A DNA stretch of 64,000 nt from CBDCUF01 sp965222525 (GTDB lineage Bacteria > Pseudomonadota > Alphaproteobacteria > Rickettsiales > UBA8987), in assembly GCA_965222525.1 (NCBI GenBank), contig OZ244955.1:1798001-1862000 (forward strand), written 5' to 3'. Of the stretch, positions 24,162 to 32,693 are shown in pieces. The notes under the pieces are model-generated. The model was given only the letters and a program-made list of their open reading frames with translations, had not been told where the DNA came from and ran no database searches. The position numbers and the translations under genes are program-made. How positions within the stretch are numbered: the first letter of the stretch is position 1; every line of letters starts with the position of its first letter.

Positions 24162-25016
24162 CTACAGGTGTTCTATTTTATAGTTGAAGCCCTTCCTGTC
24201 ACCCAGCGCCCGTGCCACCCGGCTGCGGTGGCATTGATGATATTTTGCCTCGAAACAGGTAATGGCAATACGCTTGTTTTCTTCCAGCAATTGCGTAAGT
24301 AAATCCAGCTTATCCTGCTGGTGGATAAGGGTTTCCTTTTCGTATTCATCAAAAAGTTCACGGTAGTCCTTGTCCGTACCAAGGTTCTGACGCTTTTCAG
24401 AAATAATACCCAGGTCAGGAATATGCTTATAGGCAATACCAACTTTCTCCAGCGCACCTTTAAGTTCGCCTTTTGAAAAGCCGTATTTTTGGCTGAAGGC
24501 GTTTTTGCGCACATCACATAGCAATTTCACATCATTAGCGACCAGCTTGTTCAAATATGCTTCCGGGCTTAGTCCTTCATAACCAATAGTGTAGAAAACA
24601 ATATCTCTGTTGCCAGTATTTGCTGGCTGCTTATCACCAGCAAAATAGTCCGGGTAATTTTCTTGTAAATGCGCTTGCAACTCTTCAGATGACTTGTCCT
24701 GCCAACAGTTTTTCATTTTCTGTACACCCATCTTTTCAAAGAAATCCAGCGGCACTGCAAAACGTTCAATACTTTCCTTTGCTATCCAGTCTTCGGATTT
24801 CTCCAGACAGCCTTTATTGATAAGGGTTTCCTTGTCAGCCTCAGCTTGTAGGGAATATGGGCCGGTAGCTTGAGGAATAAAGTCATAATAGTGGTTATGC
24901 TCCACAAACTCATGACAATAGAGAAACAGGTAAGGATGAAGGTCTGTAGCAGAAATGCGTCCGCTAAGCTCTTGTATTACGGCCATTAATATTTTCATCC
25001 GGTGAATCAATTTCAT
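24162..25016 (-). CDS. DUF488 protein with N-terminal Panacea/wHTH-like domain
   Basis: Residues about 137-284 are DUF488: IVFYTIGYEGLSPEAYLNKL, LLCDVRKNAFSQKYGFSKGE, and the C-terminal ITCFEAKYHQCHRSRVARAL with its Cys and CHR motif. Residues 1-120 (MKLIHRMKILMAVIQELSGR, then PYLFLYCHEFVEHNHYYDFI) look like the winged-helix-like domain often fused to DUF488, recalling SocA/Panacea antitoxin domains. First gene of the leftward operon with the 263-aa, 89-aa and AlkB proteins. The biochemical role is unknown; a thiol-dependent nucleic-acid enzyme is only a guess. Confidence 0.7.
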   Translation of the reverse strand: MKLIHRMKILMAVIQELSGRISATDLHPYLFLYCHEFVEHNHYYDFIPQATGPYSLQAEADKETLINKGCLEKSEDWIAKESIERFAVPLDFFEKMGVQKMKNCWQDKSSEELQAHLQENYPDYFAGDKQPANTGNRDIVFYTIGYEGLSPEAYLNKLVANDVKLLCDVRKNAFSQKYGFSKGELKGALEKVGIAYKHIPDLGIISEKRQNLGTDKDYRELFDEYEKETLIHQQDKLDLLTQLLEENKRIAITCFEAKYHQCHRSRVARALGDRKGFNYKIEHL

Positions 25017-25171
25017 TTTTTATCCCTGATTAGATATTCTACCAACAGGATATAGTGGAAATTCCTTTTCCGGAAGTCCACTTGATCATCTTTTTTATAA
25101 ATTATACTTGCTCGTAAGATTTTTATGTGATTTAATCCTTACCAGTTCGTATAATTTTTGGGAAGGGTGCT

Positions 25172-25996
25172 ATGTCATCACAACATGCAAAGATTGCCAT
25201 GCCAGAACAACTAGATATTCAGCTGTTACACTGTCCTGCCTTTGAAGAAACATTCACTAATCTGACAGGAAGTGCTGGAAGCAAGAAAGCCATTGCCGCT
25301 CTGAATGACAAACGTTTTACCGTAAAGGCTGGTGATGTGAGCTATCGCCTGATTAATCACTGGACGGAAGAAAAGCTCTTAGGTGATGATCGGGAGGAAG
25401 ACTCCAAAGGCTGGCGTAAGCTCTCGATGGTGGATGTGCTCTGGCTTCGCATTTTGCGGGAACTACGTGCATTTGGTGTACCTTTGGAGACGTTGCGGAA
25501 AACCCGTAAAACACTTTTCTTTTTTAACAATAAGCCCTCCCCGGCTTTGGAAGTGGCCTTTGGCATGGCATTGAAAAAGATGCCGGTGTTTGTTGTGGTG
25601 TTCAAGGATGGTGAAGCAGATATTGCCATGCTGGAGTGCGTTGAATTCACGGAAACCTTATCCGGCCAGATGCATCCATTCATTCGCATTCCTATCAATA
25701 GCTTGATTGATGAAATTCTGGGCCGTGAAGATGGGCTGAAGCCAGAATATTCAAGCAAGGTGGAAGTGGACGAATCGGAGCTGGACGCGCTGGAGAATCT
25801 GCGTAGCGGTGAGTATCATTCGGTCAACATGCTGAGTAAGGGTGGTAAAATCAGCAGAGTGGAAACAAGGCGCAAAGTGGATGGTGCGGAACGCATTATC
25901 GATTTATTGAAAGAAACAGGCTTCGGTGAAGTCACGGTCAAGGTCGAGAATGGCAAAGCTGTGCATACCGAAGTCACCAAAAAGGAAAAGAAATAA
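25172..25996 (+). CDS. MerR-type regulator/directionality-factor-like protein
   Basis: 274 residues. About 55-115 is a MerR-like helix-turn-helix: SYRLINHWTEEKLLGDDREE, then WRKLSMVDVLWLRILRELRA and FGVPLETLRKTRK. The rest has a beta-rich domain (about 125-185) and a lysine-rich tail. It lies upstream of a truncated serine recombinase in the same orientation and may have been its regulator or excision partner. Divergent from the DUF488 operon across 155 bases. Confidence 0.6.
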   Translation: MSSQHAKIAMPEQLDIQLLHCPAFEETFTNLTGSAGSKKAIAALNDKRFTVKAGDVSYRLINHWTEEKLLGDDREEDSKGWRKLSMVDVLWLRILRELRAFGVPLETLRKTRKTLFFFNNKPSPALEVAFGMALKKMPVFVVVFKDGEADIAMLECVEFTETLSGQMHPFIRIPINSLIDEILGREDGLKPEYSSKVEVDESELDALENLRSGEYHSVNMLSKGGKISRVETRRKVDGAERIIDLLKETGFGEVTVKVENGKAVHTEVTKKEKK

Positions 25997-26081
25997 TCAT
26001 GCTACCGGACACAACGGAGCTATTGCAAACCACGATGAGTAGTGAACGCATCACGCTCGTTACCAATTTTGTGGTGCGAAC

Positions 26082-26303
26082 GTGTCCGGCGAGCTGGAGA
26101 AATACCGAAAGCATATAGATAAACTAGGGCTTTCGGATGAACAGGCAACTGAACTAATAGGGGCACTGCAATGCATTGTCGAAAATTTGCTGGACAAAAA
26201 ATATATGCTGAGGCTGGAGGAGTATGATACGGAGCAAACACCATCCAGCCAAAGCCGTGATTTACTGCCGCGTGTCAAGCGAGCGGCAGGTCAAGGAAGG
26301 TGA
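26082..26303 (+). CDS. Small ORF overlapping the serine recombinase, 73 aa
   Basis: GTG-initiated. The first 48 residues look like a real helical protein (MSGELEKYRKHIDKLGLSDE, then QATELIGALQCIVENLLDKK), of the kind often found just before recombinase genes in phage-like elements. The last third overlaps the recombinase by 80 bases and is probably non-functional. A 39-codon frame from 26000 to 26119 ends inside it, so a frameshifted longer gene is possible. Confidence 0.5.
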   Translation: MSGELEKYRKHIDKLGLSDEQATELIGALQCIVENLLDKKYMLRLEEYDTEQTPSSQSRDLLPRVKRAAGQGR

Positions 26304-26742
26304 CGGGCTTAACAGCCAGGAAACGCGCTGCCGGGAATTTGCCAAATCCAAAGGCTATAATGTCGTTAAAGTATTCAAGGATAAGGGCGTATCTGGTGGC
26401 TTACTGGATAGACCTGCCATGCATGAGCTGTTTTCCTTTCTTGATACCCAGAAAGAATCGCATGTCGTTATTATCGATGATGTAAGCCGGTTGGCACGTA
26501 ATATCCGTGTCTATGCAGAGCTAACAGCTGCTATTTTTGCACGTAAAGCCCTGCTGGTTTCTCCTACAATGGAATTTGGCCAGTCATCCGAACAGGAGCT
26601 AGTGGGAAATATGCTAGCATCGGTGGCTGCTTTCCAGCGCACGGCCAATATAGAGCAAGTGGTCAAAAGATTCTTTGATAGAATGTTTGGACAAGTTGGA
26701 AAAACAGGTCTCTGGGAAGAAACTACCCCCAGACTGGACTGA
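26224..26742 (+). pseudogene. Serine recombinase, truncated after the catalytic domain
   Basis: The resolvase domain is intact: AVIYCRVSSERQVKEGDGLN with the catalytic serine, GGLLDRPAMHEL, VVIIDDVSRLARN and ELVGNMLASVAAFQR. After about residue 145 the sequence should run into the recombinase and zinc-ribbon domains of a 500-residue integrase. Instead it ends at 172, right at the start of the effector array. The C-terminal DNA-binding part was probably lost when the array was inserted or rearranged, so it is unlikely to recombine DNA. Confidence 0.75.
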
Positions 26743-26782
26743 CAATACAATAAGCTCAACAAAAAGACAATAGGAGAATATT

Positions 26783-26926
26783 ATGCCGGAACTAACAATA
26801 TATTTTGATAATTCGGATGGGTTTACGGGGATTCCTGATAATCTATTTGCAGTTGGGCATTCATATGTAAGGTTAAAGGGGGAAGGGCTTGACCAACCGC
26901 CGTTTGATAAGTTTTATGATTTATGA
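26783..26926 (+). CDS. Effector 5'-end fragment (MPELTIYF type), 47 aa
   Basis: Starts with AGGAGA and ATG and reads MPELTIYFDNSDGFTGIPDN to PPFDKFYDL, then stop. It matches the first 45 residues of the 519-residue effector at 27700 (MPKLTIYFDDSDGFTGIPDD) with a few substitutions, then ends. It includes the GHSY histidine but not the later cysteine of that N-domain, so it cannot be an enzyme. First unit of the rightward array. Confidence 0.8.
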   Translation: MPELTIYFDNSDGFTGIPDNLFAVGHSYVRLKGEGLDQPPFDKFYDL

Positions 26927-26974
26927 TATAAATTATTAAACTTAAAGTTGATTTGTTAAGAATTAGGAGATAAG

Positions 26975-27685
26975 GTGTTAAAGATTATTAACAAGTGCGC
27001 TGTGTCACTTTTAACGGTTTTTGTTTTCAATCACTCAGCCGCACTAGCAGAGGTTGTCGGCAAGGATAAGATACAAGTTGATGCCGGTGGACCATTGTTT
27101 GTTAGTGGTAGGGAAGAATATAGATTAGAATGTGTTGTAAAAGTAAGAATAAAAACAACACCTGATTCTAAGGTAGGCTTTTCCATAGGGCTTACATCCG
27201 GGACGGAAAAAACCCCTCCTCAGACGGTGTTTCACTTCAGTATCACAGAAAACGAAGAGAGAGAGAGGGAGAGACAAAAGAATTTCAGAGGCAATTATAA
27301 AAGTGCCTTGGAGTATGCGGCAAAGAAATACGGGCCAGACATTAGCAAAGTAAAATTATCAGAAGCTAATTTTGAAGCAAATGGCTATGAAGAAAAAGGA
27401 GAGCTTACCAATTATTATGCCTGGGATGGTGTGCATTCCCTTTATAGGAAGGCATATAATTCAGATAAGGAGTTTTTACGAAAATTTCTTACAGAAGAAC
27501 TCTCCTTTAAAATAACTCTAGTAAGAGAGGGTACAGGAGAAAAACAGGAATATGAGGTTAACTTAAAAGGAGGGGTCAGGGACGTAATAAAAAAAAGTCA
27601 TGCGGGATGTCTTGATCAACTGGAAAAACAGGTTGCCGAAAGACGATTTCCACCAGAGAGGTTTCATAAAAGCACTAATAAATGA
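26975..27685 (+). CDS. Secreted immunity candidate, 236 aa
   Basis: GTG start with AGGAGA upstream. A signal peptide (MLKIINKCAVSLLTVFVFNH, with Ala-Leu-Ala before Glu) predicts a periplasmic protein. The mature part is a charged alpha/beta protein of unknown family with a single Cys near the end. It lies between the 47-codon fragment and the 519-residue effector and overlaps the latter's upstream region, so it should be co-translated. A periplasmic location fits protection against an N-domain acting on the envelope. The role is inferred from position. Confidence 0.65.
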   Translation: MLKIINKCAVSLLTVFVFNHSAALAEVVGKDKIQVDAGGPLFVSGREEYRLECVVKVRIKTTPDSKVGFSIGLTSGTEKTPPQTVFHFSITENEERERERQKNFRGNYKSALEYAAKKYGPDISKVKLSEANFEANGYEEKGELTNYYAWDGVHSLYRKAYNSDKEFLRKFLTEELSFKITLVREGTGEKQEYEVNLKGGVRDVIKKSHAGCLDQLEKQVAERRFPPERFHKSTNK

Positions 27686-27699
27686 AAAGGATTAAATTT

Positions 27700-29259
27700 A
27701 TGCCAAAACTAACAATATATTTTGATGATTCAGACGGCTTCACGGGAATACCGGATGATTTATTCGCCGTGGGGCATTCTTATATGAGATTAGAAGGAGA
27801 TGGACTCAACCAACCGCCGTTTGATAAGTTTTATGATTCTGAAACTAACTCAGTTACTATTGGCTTTTATCCAGAAGGACTAAACAATGATACAGGTAGG
27901 CTAGAGAAACCCGGTGTTGATTACATCATAGAATCTTTTGAATTAACTGATGCAGAATTTGAATCTGCGAAAGATGAATTACAGAAATGGATAGAAAATA
28001 CGCCGGAATATGTATTGGACACCCATAACTGTATTCATTTTGCTGATTCTATCCTTACTTCTGCCAAAAACTTTGATATAGTAAGTGGAGGTTCACAGAT
28101 TTCAGAAGCTCGGTTAGAAGAACTAGGCGGGGCGGCGGCGCGATATGCAGCGAATCATTTTGGTGACGGTAATTATTACAAGCTTAGTTTCCTGACCAAT
28201 CTCCAAAAATTACCAGTAGATTTCAAGAGTGACGCCGGAAAACTGGTAGACAAGGTAAAAGAACTCTTTGGCATAAAAGGAAACGAACATCTCATGGAGA
28301 ATTCCTATTATGATCCGCAGACCGGTGATACTAAAATGCTTGTCAAGAGTGGCGTTGAGACCATTACATTCCCCGATCTGGACAATGAGGCCGGGCTTAC
28401 CACCTACATCATAATTGCCGGCGATGACAAGGATAATGTACTGGTCGGCGACGGTAGAAACCTGGCCTTCTTTGCCGAAGATGGCAATGACATCATCAAA
28501 CCGGGACTGTCCAGAAGTATAATTGACGGCGGCAATGGGACCAACACAGTTTCTTATGCTGATATTGCGACGGATGATTCGGTTAATGTTGATCTGGGTG
28601 CAGGCAATACCTATCTGAACCTGCCTGACGGTGCTGTACCGGAAGGCCCGCCCAAGGATATATTTGCTGATATACAAAATGTTATAGCTACAAAGAATAA
28701 CGATGTCATCCTTGGTGATGAGAAGAGTAACGTTATCAATCCCAAGGGAGGCAATAACAGCGTTGACGGCGGCGGTGATATTGACACCCTTATAGAAGAA
28801 GCTCCTGCTGACAGGGATGTTCATGTTGATTTGATGCGGGGATTTTCTGCTACCGAGGCGAAGAGTGATGATGCTGCCAGTATATTGTTCAATATGGGCA
28901 GACCCAGGGAATCAACCGGAGATGTACATAATCAGCTTGCTAATATTGAAAATGTTGAAATCAATGGCGGTTTTTCCAATACGGCTTATGGCACGCCCGG
29001 TCACAATGAATTTGCTATGAATAGTGACGGGGTTAACTTTACAGATGGGCGTGGCGGACCGGAGATATATACATTTGAGCTGAATCCCGAGAAGGAAACA
29101 ATAGAAGGCTTTATGGGCGCAAGACCTAAGGCTTTTGATATCATTGTGAATTTCAACGAATACAGCAAGATTGACCTTATTCCAGATGTATCTGTTCCAG
29201 GAGTGGATGGGATATTTGGCCATCTTTATGTAGAGGTATGGAATGGTGAGAAAAGGTAA
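27700..29259 (+). CDS. Chimeric RTX effector lacking its C-terminus, 519 aa
   Basis: From the ATG at 27700 (AAAGGA before it), residues 1-125 form a domain with GHSY (His26) and THNCIHFADS (Cys111). A histidine followed far downstream by an Asn-Cys motif suggests a circularly permuted papain-like (LRAT/NlpC-like) enzyme. About 240-375 has RTX-like Gly/Asp repeats, then the conserved block INGGFSNTAYGTPGHNEF and FELNPEKETIEGF. The last 25 residues (IPDVSVPGVDGIFGHLYVEV...) are the end of a different effector's N-terminal fragment, so the linker and C-terminus were lost by recombination. Probably not exported. Confidence 0.7.
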   Translation: MPKLTIYFDDSDGFTGIPDDLFAVGHSYMRLEGDGLNQPPFDKFYDSETNSVTIGFYPEGLNNDTGRLEKPGVDYIIESFELTDAEFESAKDELQKWIENTPEYVLDTHNCIHFADSILTSAKNFDIVSGGSQISEARLEELGGAAARYAANHFGDGNYYKLSFLTNLQKLPVDFKSDAGKLVDKVKELFGIKGNEHLMENSYYDPQTGDTKMLVKSGVETITFPDLDNEAGLTTYIIIAGDDKDNVLVGDGRNLAFFAEDGNDIIKPGLSRSIIDGGNGTNTVSYADIATDDSVNVDLGAGNTYLNLPDGAVPEGPPKDIFADIQNVIATKNNDVILGDEKSNVINPKGGNNSVDGGGDIDTLIEEAPADRDVHVDLMRGFSATEAKSDDAASILFNMGRPRESTGDVHNQLANIENVEINGGFSNTAYGTPGHNEFAMNSDGVNFTDGRGGPEIYTFELNPEKETIEGFMGARPKAFDIIVNFNEYSKIDLIPDVSVPGVDGIFGHLYVEVWNGEKR

Positions 29260-29278
29260 GCTGACGCTATTGTTCCTA

Positions 29279-30118
29279 GATAGTGTTAACAAATTAAATT
29301 ATATGTGTTATTCTCTGACTTTTCAGGAGAATTTTATGGACAAGCGTTTATATCCGGTATCGCCGGAAGTATTCAGGAAGGAAGTTAAACCATTGATAGA
29401 TAGTCATTATTCTGCGGCCGGGCGTCCCGCAAAAATCAGCGACTATCAGGTTTTCAATGCCATGCTCTACATTCTACGCACTGGAAATCCATGGCGCGAT
29501 TTGCCCAAATGCTATGGGCCATGGCACACCATTTATACACGCTTCAAACGCGCATCCGACCGTGGAGTCTGGTGGAAGATCCTCATTTTATTGCAACAAA
29601 ACAAGAGGTTAACCATGCATGTGGTGATGGCTGATTCCACTACTATCGCCTTTCACCGTCATGGCGGTGTCTCAAAAGGGGGCAGTATAGCAGGGGAATA
29701 AGCCGCGGAGGTGTGACATGCAAGTTACACCTAGCGATCACAGCCGATGGACATGTCGTTGAGGGCATGCTCACAGGAGGTAATGTTGCAGATATATCCG
29801 TCGCCGATGACTTGCTGAGTGATGTATATGGGTGCTATGTTGTGGAAGATATGGGGTATGATTCCGATTCGCATCGGGATTTTCTGCGGTCGCAAAACAA
29901 TATCCCTGTTATTCCCGGGCGTAAGAACCGAAAAGCAAGTGTTGCCTATGATAAAACCTTGTACCGGTTGCGTAAGCGCATAGAAATGTACTTCGGAAAG
30001 TTGAAAGAAAACAAGAGGATTGACACAAGAAGCGATAAAAATGACTCTGCATTCCTCGGATTCATAGCCTTGGCTGCAATCAAAATTATATACAAATGGA
30101 AAATTTGTTAACAGTGGC
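29279..30118 (+). mobile_element. IS5-family (IS427-like) element, copy 1, 840 bp
   Basis: Imperfect terminal inverted repeats (GATAGTGTTAACAAATT at the left; the right end reads AATTTGTTAACAGTGGC) and a TA target duplication (29277-29278 and 30119-30120) define the ends. I see no difference from copy 2 at 30780-31619, implying very recent transposition. It carries a two-frame transposase. Confidence 0.9.
29336..30111 (+). CDS. IS5-family transposase made by -1 frameshifting (copy 1)
   Basis: The first frame (29336-29701, MDKRLYPVSPEVFRKEVKPL) carries the N-terminal DUF4096-like region (GRPAKISDYQVFNAMLYILR, NPWRDLPKCYGPWHTIYTRF) and the first acidic motif MADSTT. The second frame (in frame from about 29692 to 30111: RGISRGGVTCKLHLAI, then VVEDMGYDSDSHRDFL and a YRLRKRIEMYFGKLKE motif) carries the rest of the DDE core. 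The frames overlap at GCAGGGGAATAAG and differ by -1, the usual programmed frameshift layout of IS427-group elements. RBS AGGAGA precedes the first ATG. Confidence 0.85.
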
Positions 30119-30623
30119 TAATCTTAGCTATGATAGGCGGAGGATGCAGTTGGTTCGCTGTTAAGCTTGTGGATGGTACTGGTGGACGCTCGGGGAAGCT
30201 TGAGTATGCCCTTAATCACAAGTGTGTAGGGGATGCTTTAAGACAGTTACATGAGATTACGGAAGTAAAATATTATTCTAGTGTAAGAAGGTTGAAAGGT
30301 GAGAGCAAACCAAGATATATTTATAGATATTCCTACAAAACTGTCAGAAGCGACATTTGGAAAAATATGATGATTTCAATAGTGTCAGAACAAGACAATA
30401 AAAATACTACAATAATAAACCATGGAACATCTTCAACACCTGAAGCTTATATGAGAGTAGAAATGTCAGGGGTGGGAGATGAGAGAGGGATTATGTATAC
30501 AGTGGAAGATAAGGTTGGAGAAGTTTGTAGTATTACTAATATTGCGGAAATTCTTGATGAGATTTGTGATGGATATAAGAGATGTACCCGCTCTGAGATT
30601 ATAAACAAGAAAGGACAATCGCT

Positions 30624-30734
30624 ATGACATGGACAATTGAAGCTAAACGGTTACCAATTCCTGATGTATCTGTTCCAGGAGTGGGTGGGATATTTGGCCA
30701 TCTTTATATAGAAGTGTGGGATGATAAAAAATGA
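30624..30734 (+). CDS. Effector 5'-end fragment (MTWTIEAKRL type), 36 aa
   Basis: Reads MTWTIEAKRLPIPDVSVPGV then GGIFGHLYIEVWDDKK and stops. It matches the start of the 871-residue effector at 32694 (MPWTIEAKRLPIPDDIPVVE, GVFGHLYIEVWND) and the grafted tail of the chimera at 29259. ATGA overlaps join it to the genes on both sides. It contains the GH motif but nothing further. Confidence 0.8.
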   Translation: MTWTIEAKRLPIPDVSVPGVGGIFGHLYIEVWDDKK

Positions 30735-30779
30735 ATAGATTATATAAAAATAAAGTAATCTCTTTACTCTCTCTCTCTA

Positions 30780-31619
30780 GATAGTGTTAACAAATTAAAT
30801 TATATGTGTTATTCTCTGACTTTTCAGGAGAATTTTATGGACAAGCGTTTATATCCGGTATCGCCGGAAGTATTCAGGAAGGAAGTTAAACCATTGATAG
30901 ATAGTCATTATTCTGCGGCCGGGCGTCCCGCAAAAATCAGCGACTATCAGGTTTTCAATGCCATGCTCTACATTCTACGCACTGGAAATCCATGGCGCGA
31001 TTTGCCCAAATGCTATGGGCCATGGCACACCATTTATACACGCTTCAAACGCGCATCCGACCGTGGAGTCTGGTGGAAGATCCTCATTTTATTGCAACAA
31101 AACAAGAGGTTAACCATGCATGTGGTGATGGCTGATTCCACTACTATCGCCTTTCACCGTCATGGCGGTGTCTCAAAAGGGGGCAGTATAGCAGGGGAAT
31201 AAGCCGCGGAGGTGTGACATGCAAGTTACACCTAGCGATCACAGCCGATGGACATGTCGTTGAGGGCATGCTCACAGGAGGTAATGTTGCAGATATATCC
31301 GTCGCCGATGACTTGCTGAGTGATGTATATGGGTGCTATGTTGTGGAAGATATGGGGTATGATTCCGATTCGCATCGGGATTTTCTGCGGTCGCAAAACA
31401 ATATCCCTGTTATTCCCGGGCGTAAGAACCGAAAAGCAAGTGTTGCCTATGATAAAACCTTGTACCGGTTGCGTAAGCGCATAGAAATGTACTTCGGAAA
31501 GTTGAAAGAAAACAAGAGGATTGACACAAGAAGCGATAAAAATGACTCTGCATTCCTCGGATTCATAGCCTTGGCTGCAATCAAAATTATATACAAATGG
31601 AAAATTTGTTAACAGTGGC
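30780..31619 (+). mobile_element. IS5-family (IS427-like) element, copy 2, 840 bp
   Basis: Same 840-bp element and orientation as 29279-30118, again with TA on both sides (30778-30779, 31620-31621) inside a CTAG sequence. It lies in the signal-peptide codons of the second lipoprotein gene. The copies sit 1501 bases apart, so the unit between them could be excised or amplified by homologous recombination. Confidence 0.9.
30837..31612 (+). CDS. IS5-family transposase made by -1 frameshifting (copy 2)
   Basis: Same two-frame transposase as at 29336-30111: first frame 30837-31202, second frame ending at 31612, overlapping at GCAGGGGAATAAG. No sequence change noticed relative to copy 1, so both should be equally functional. 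Confidence 0.85.
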
Positions 31620-32061
31620 TAGCAATACTTGCTATTAAGGGGTGTGAGAAGTTTAAAATATATACGGCCTCTCTAATTCAGCGGAGCGGTAGCCTTAATT
31701 ATACGATCAATCATCAGTGTATAAGAAAGGGGTTAAAAAATGTTTCTGATGTTACAGATATAAAATATAGTACAACACCGGATGAAAGCGGAGAAGCATA
31801 TAGCACGCATAAATATTCTTATAAAATAAGAAATAACCCAAAGAATAGATATTTTATTACTACAGTTAATGCTACGGAAACAAAACTTATATTACACATT
31901 GTATCAATGATAGATACAAACCTCTCACGGGAGTATGTACAAGAATCTCTCAATAATGAGCGATCAACAATGTATGCAGTAGAAGAATCTATCGGCAAGT
32001 TTTGTGGAATACTTGATTTTACTGAAGTTTTGAGTGAAGATAGTAGATAGGAGAATAGATT

Positions 32062-32169
32062 ATGCCTTGGACTATAGAAGCTAAACGACTACCAATACCA
32101 GATGATATTCCGGTGGTAGAGGGTGTATTTGGTCACCTTTATATTGAGGTTTGGAATAATAAAAAATGA
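32062..32169 (+). CDS. Effector 5'-end fragment (MPWTIEAKRL type), 35 aa
   Basis: MPWTIEAKRLPIPDDIPVVE then GVFGHLYIEVWNNKK, stop. The first 32 residues are identical to the start of the full effector at 32694, and then a different two-lysine end and stop follow. TAGGAGA precedes it and ATGA overlaps the next lipoprotein gene. This near-identity points to recent duplication of the effector-start/lipoprotein unit. Confidence 0.85.
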   Translation: MPWTIEAKRLPIPDDIPVVEGVFGHLYIEVWNNKK

Positions 32170-32690
32170 ATAGATTGTATAAACATAGAATCATCTCTTT
32201 GCTGTCTCTCTCTCTAGCAATCCTTGTTATTGGTGGTTGCACAAAATTGTTTGGAATTGATATTTCTACAGGGGTTTCTCGTTCAGGCAGCATTAATTAT
32301 GTAATGAATCATAGCTGCATGAGAGAAGGTCTTGAAAAAATCCCTGAAGTGATAGAAATAAATTACTCTACCAGTGAGCGTACGCATGATGAAAAAACAT
32401 ACACAAAACATAAATATTCATATCTTACATCAAATAGCAAGCATGAGAAACATATACATATAGAAACAACAAAGGAAATTACCCTTTTCCACCATAGTGT
32501 ATTTGCATCCTTATTTTCTGATGAAAGTCAAAAGAAAGTTATAGAATCAATAGAAAATGAAAGACAAATAATGTATAAAGTGGAAGAGGCTGTGGGACAC
32601 GCATGCAGTATAAATTACAAAGAAGCTTTTGCAGAATATTGTTGGCGTTCAGAAAAATGTAATAGACCAAAAATAAAAGAAGGAGAGTAA
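32166..32690 (+). CDS. Intact lipoprotein, immunity candidate 3
   Basis: 174 residues with a lipoprotein signal peptide (MNRLYKHRIISLLSLSLAIL, then VIGGC as lipobox, Cys at 25). The mature domain has MNHSCMREGLEKIPEVIEI, a histidine/lysine-rich middle and KVEEAVGHACSINYKEAFAE, with two further cysteines that may pair. It should be anchored to the periplasmic side of the inner membrane or to the outer membrane. It lies 3 bases upstream of the 871-residue effector and is the only undamaged member of three paralogues, so it is the likely cognate immunity protein. The role is inferred. Confidence 0.75.
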   Translation: MNRLYKHRIISLLSLSLAILVIGGCTKLFGIDISTGVSRSGSINYVMNHSCMREGLEKIPEVIEINYSTSERTHDEKTYTKHKYSYLTSNSKHEKHIHIETTKEITLFHHSVFASLFSDESQKKVIESIENERQIMYKVEEAVGHACSINYKEAFAEYCWRSEKCNRPKIKEGE

Positions 32691-32693
32691 ATT

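Larger units (their letters stand above)
29243..30627 (+). pseudogene. Lipoprotein immunity candidate 1, split by an IS element
   Basis: Joining 29243-29278 to 30121-30627 (one TA copy removed) restores an open frame. It starts MVRKGKLTLLFLILAMIGGGCSWFAV, here shown only as signal peptide plus lipobox (MIGGGC), and continues to GQSL. The mature 155-residue domain contains Cys, LEYALNHKCV and TVEDKVGEVCSI, matching the intact lipoprotein at 32166 (MNHSCMREGL, KVEEAVGHACSI). The IS inserted between codons 12 and 13, so the gene is off unless translation restarts downstream. Confidence 0.85.
30731..32050 (+). pseudogene. Lipoprotein immunity candidate 2, split by an IS and frameshifted
   Basis: The start MNRLYKNKVISLLSLS matches the lipoprotein at 32166 (MNRLYKHRIISLLSLS), and the part after the IS (from 31622) continues as a paralogous domain (SGSLNYTINHQCIRKGLKNV, TMYAVEESIGKFCGIL). 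The CT-dinucleotide run before the insertion is 2 bases shorter than in the intact paralogue, so the gene is out of frame even without the IS. It begins in an ATGA overlap with the 36-codon fragment. Confidence 0.8.
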
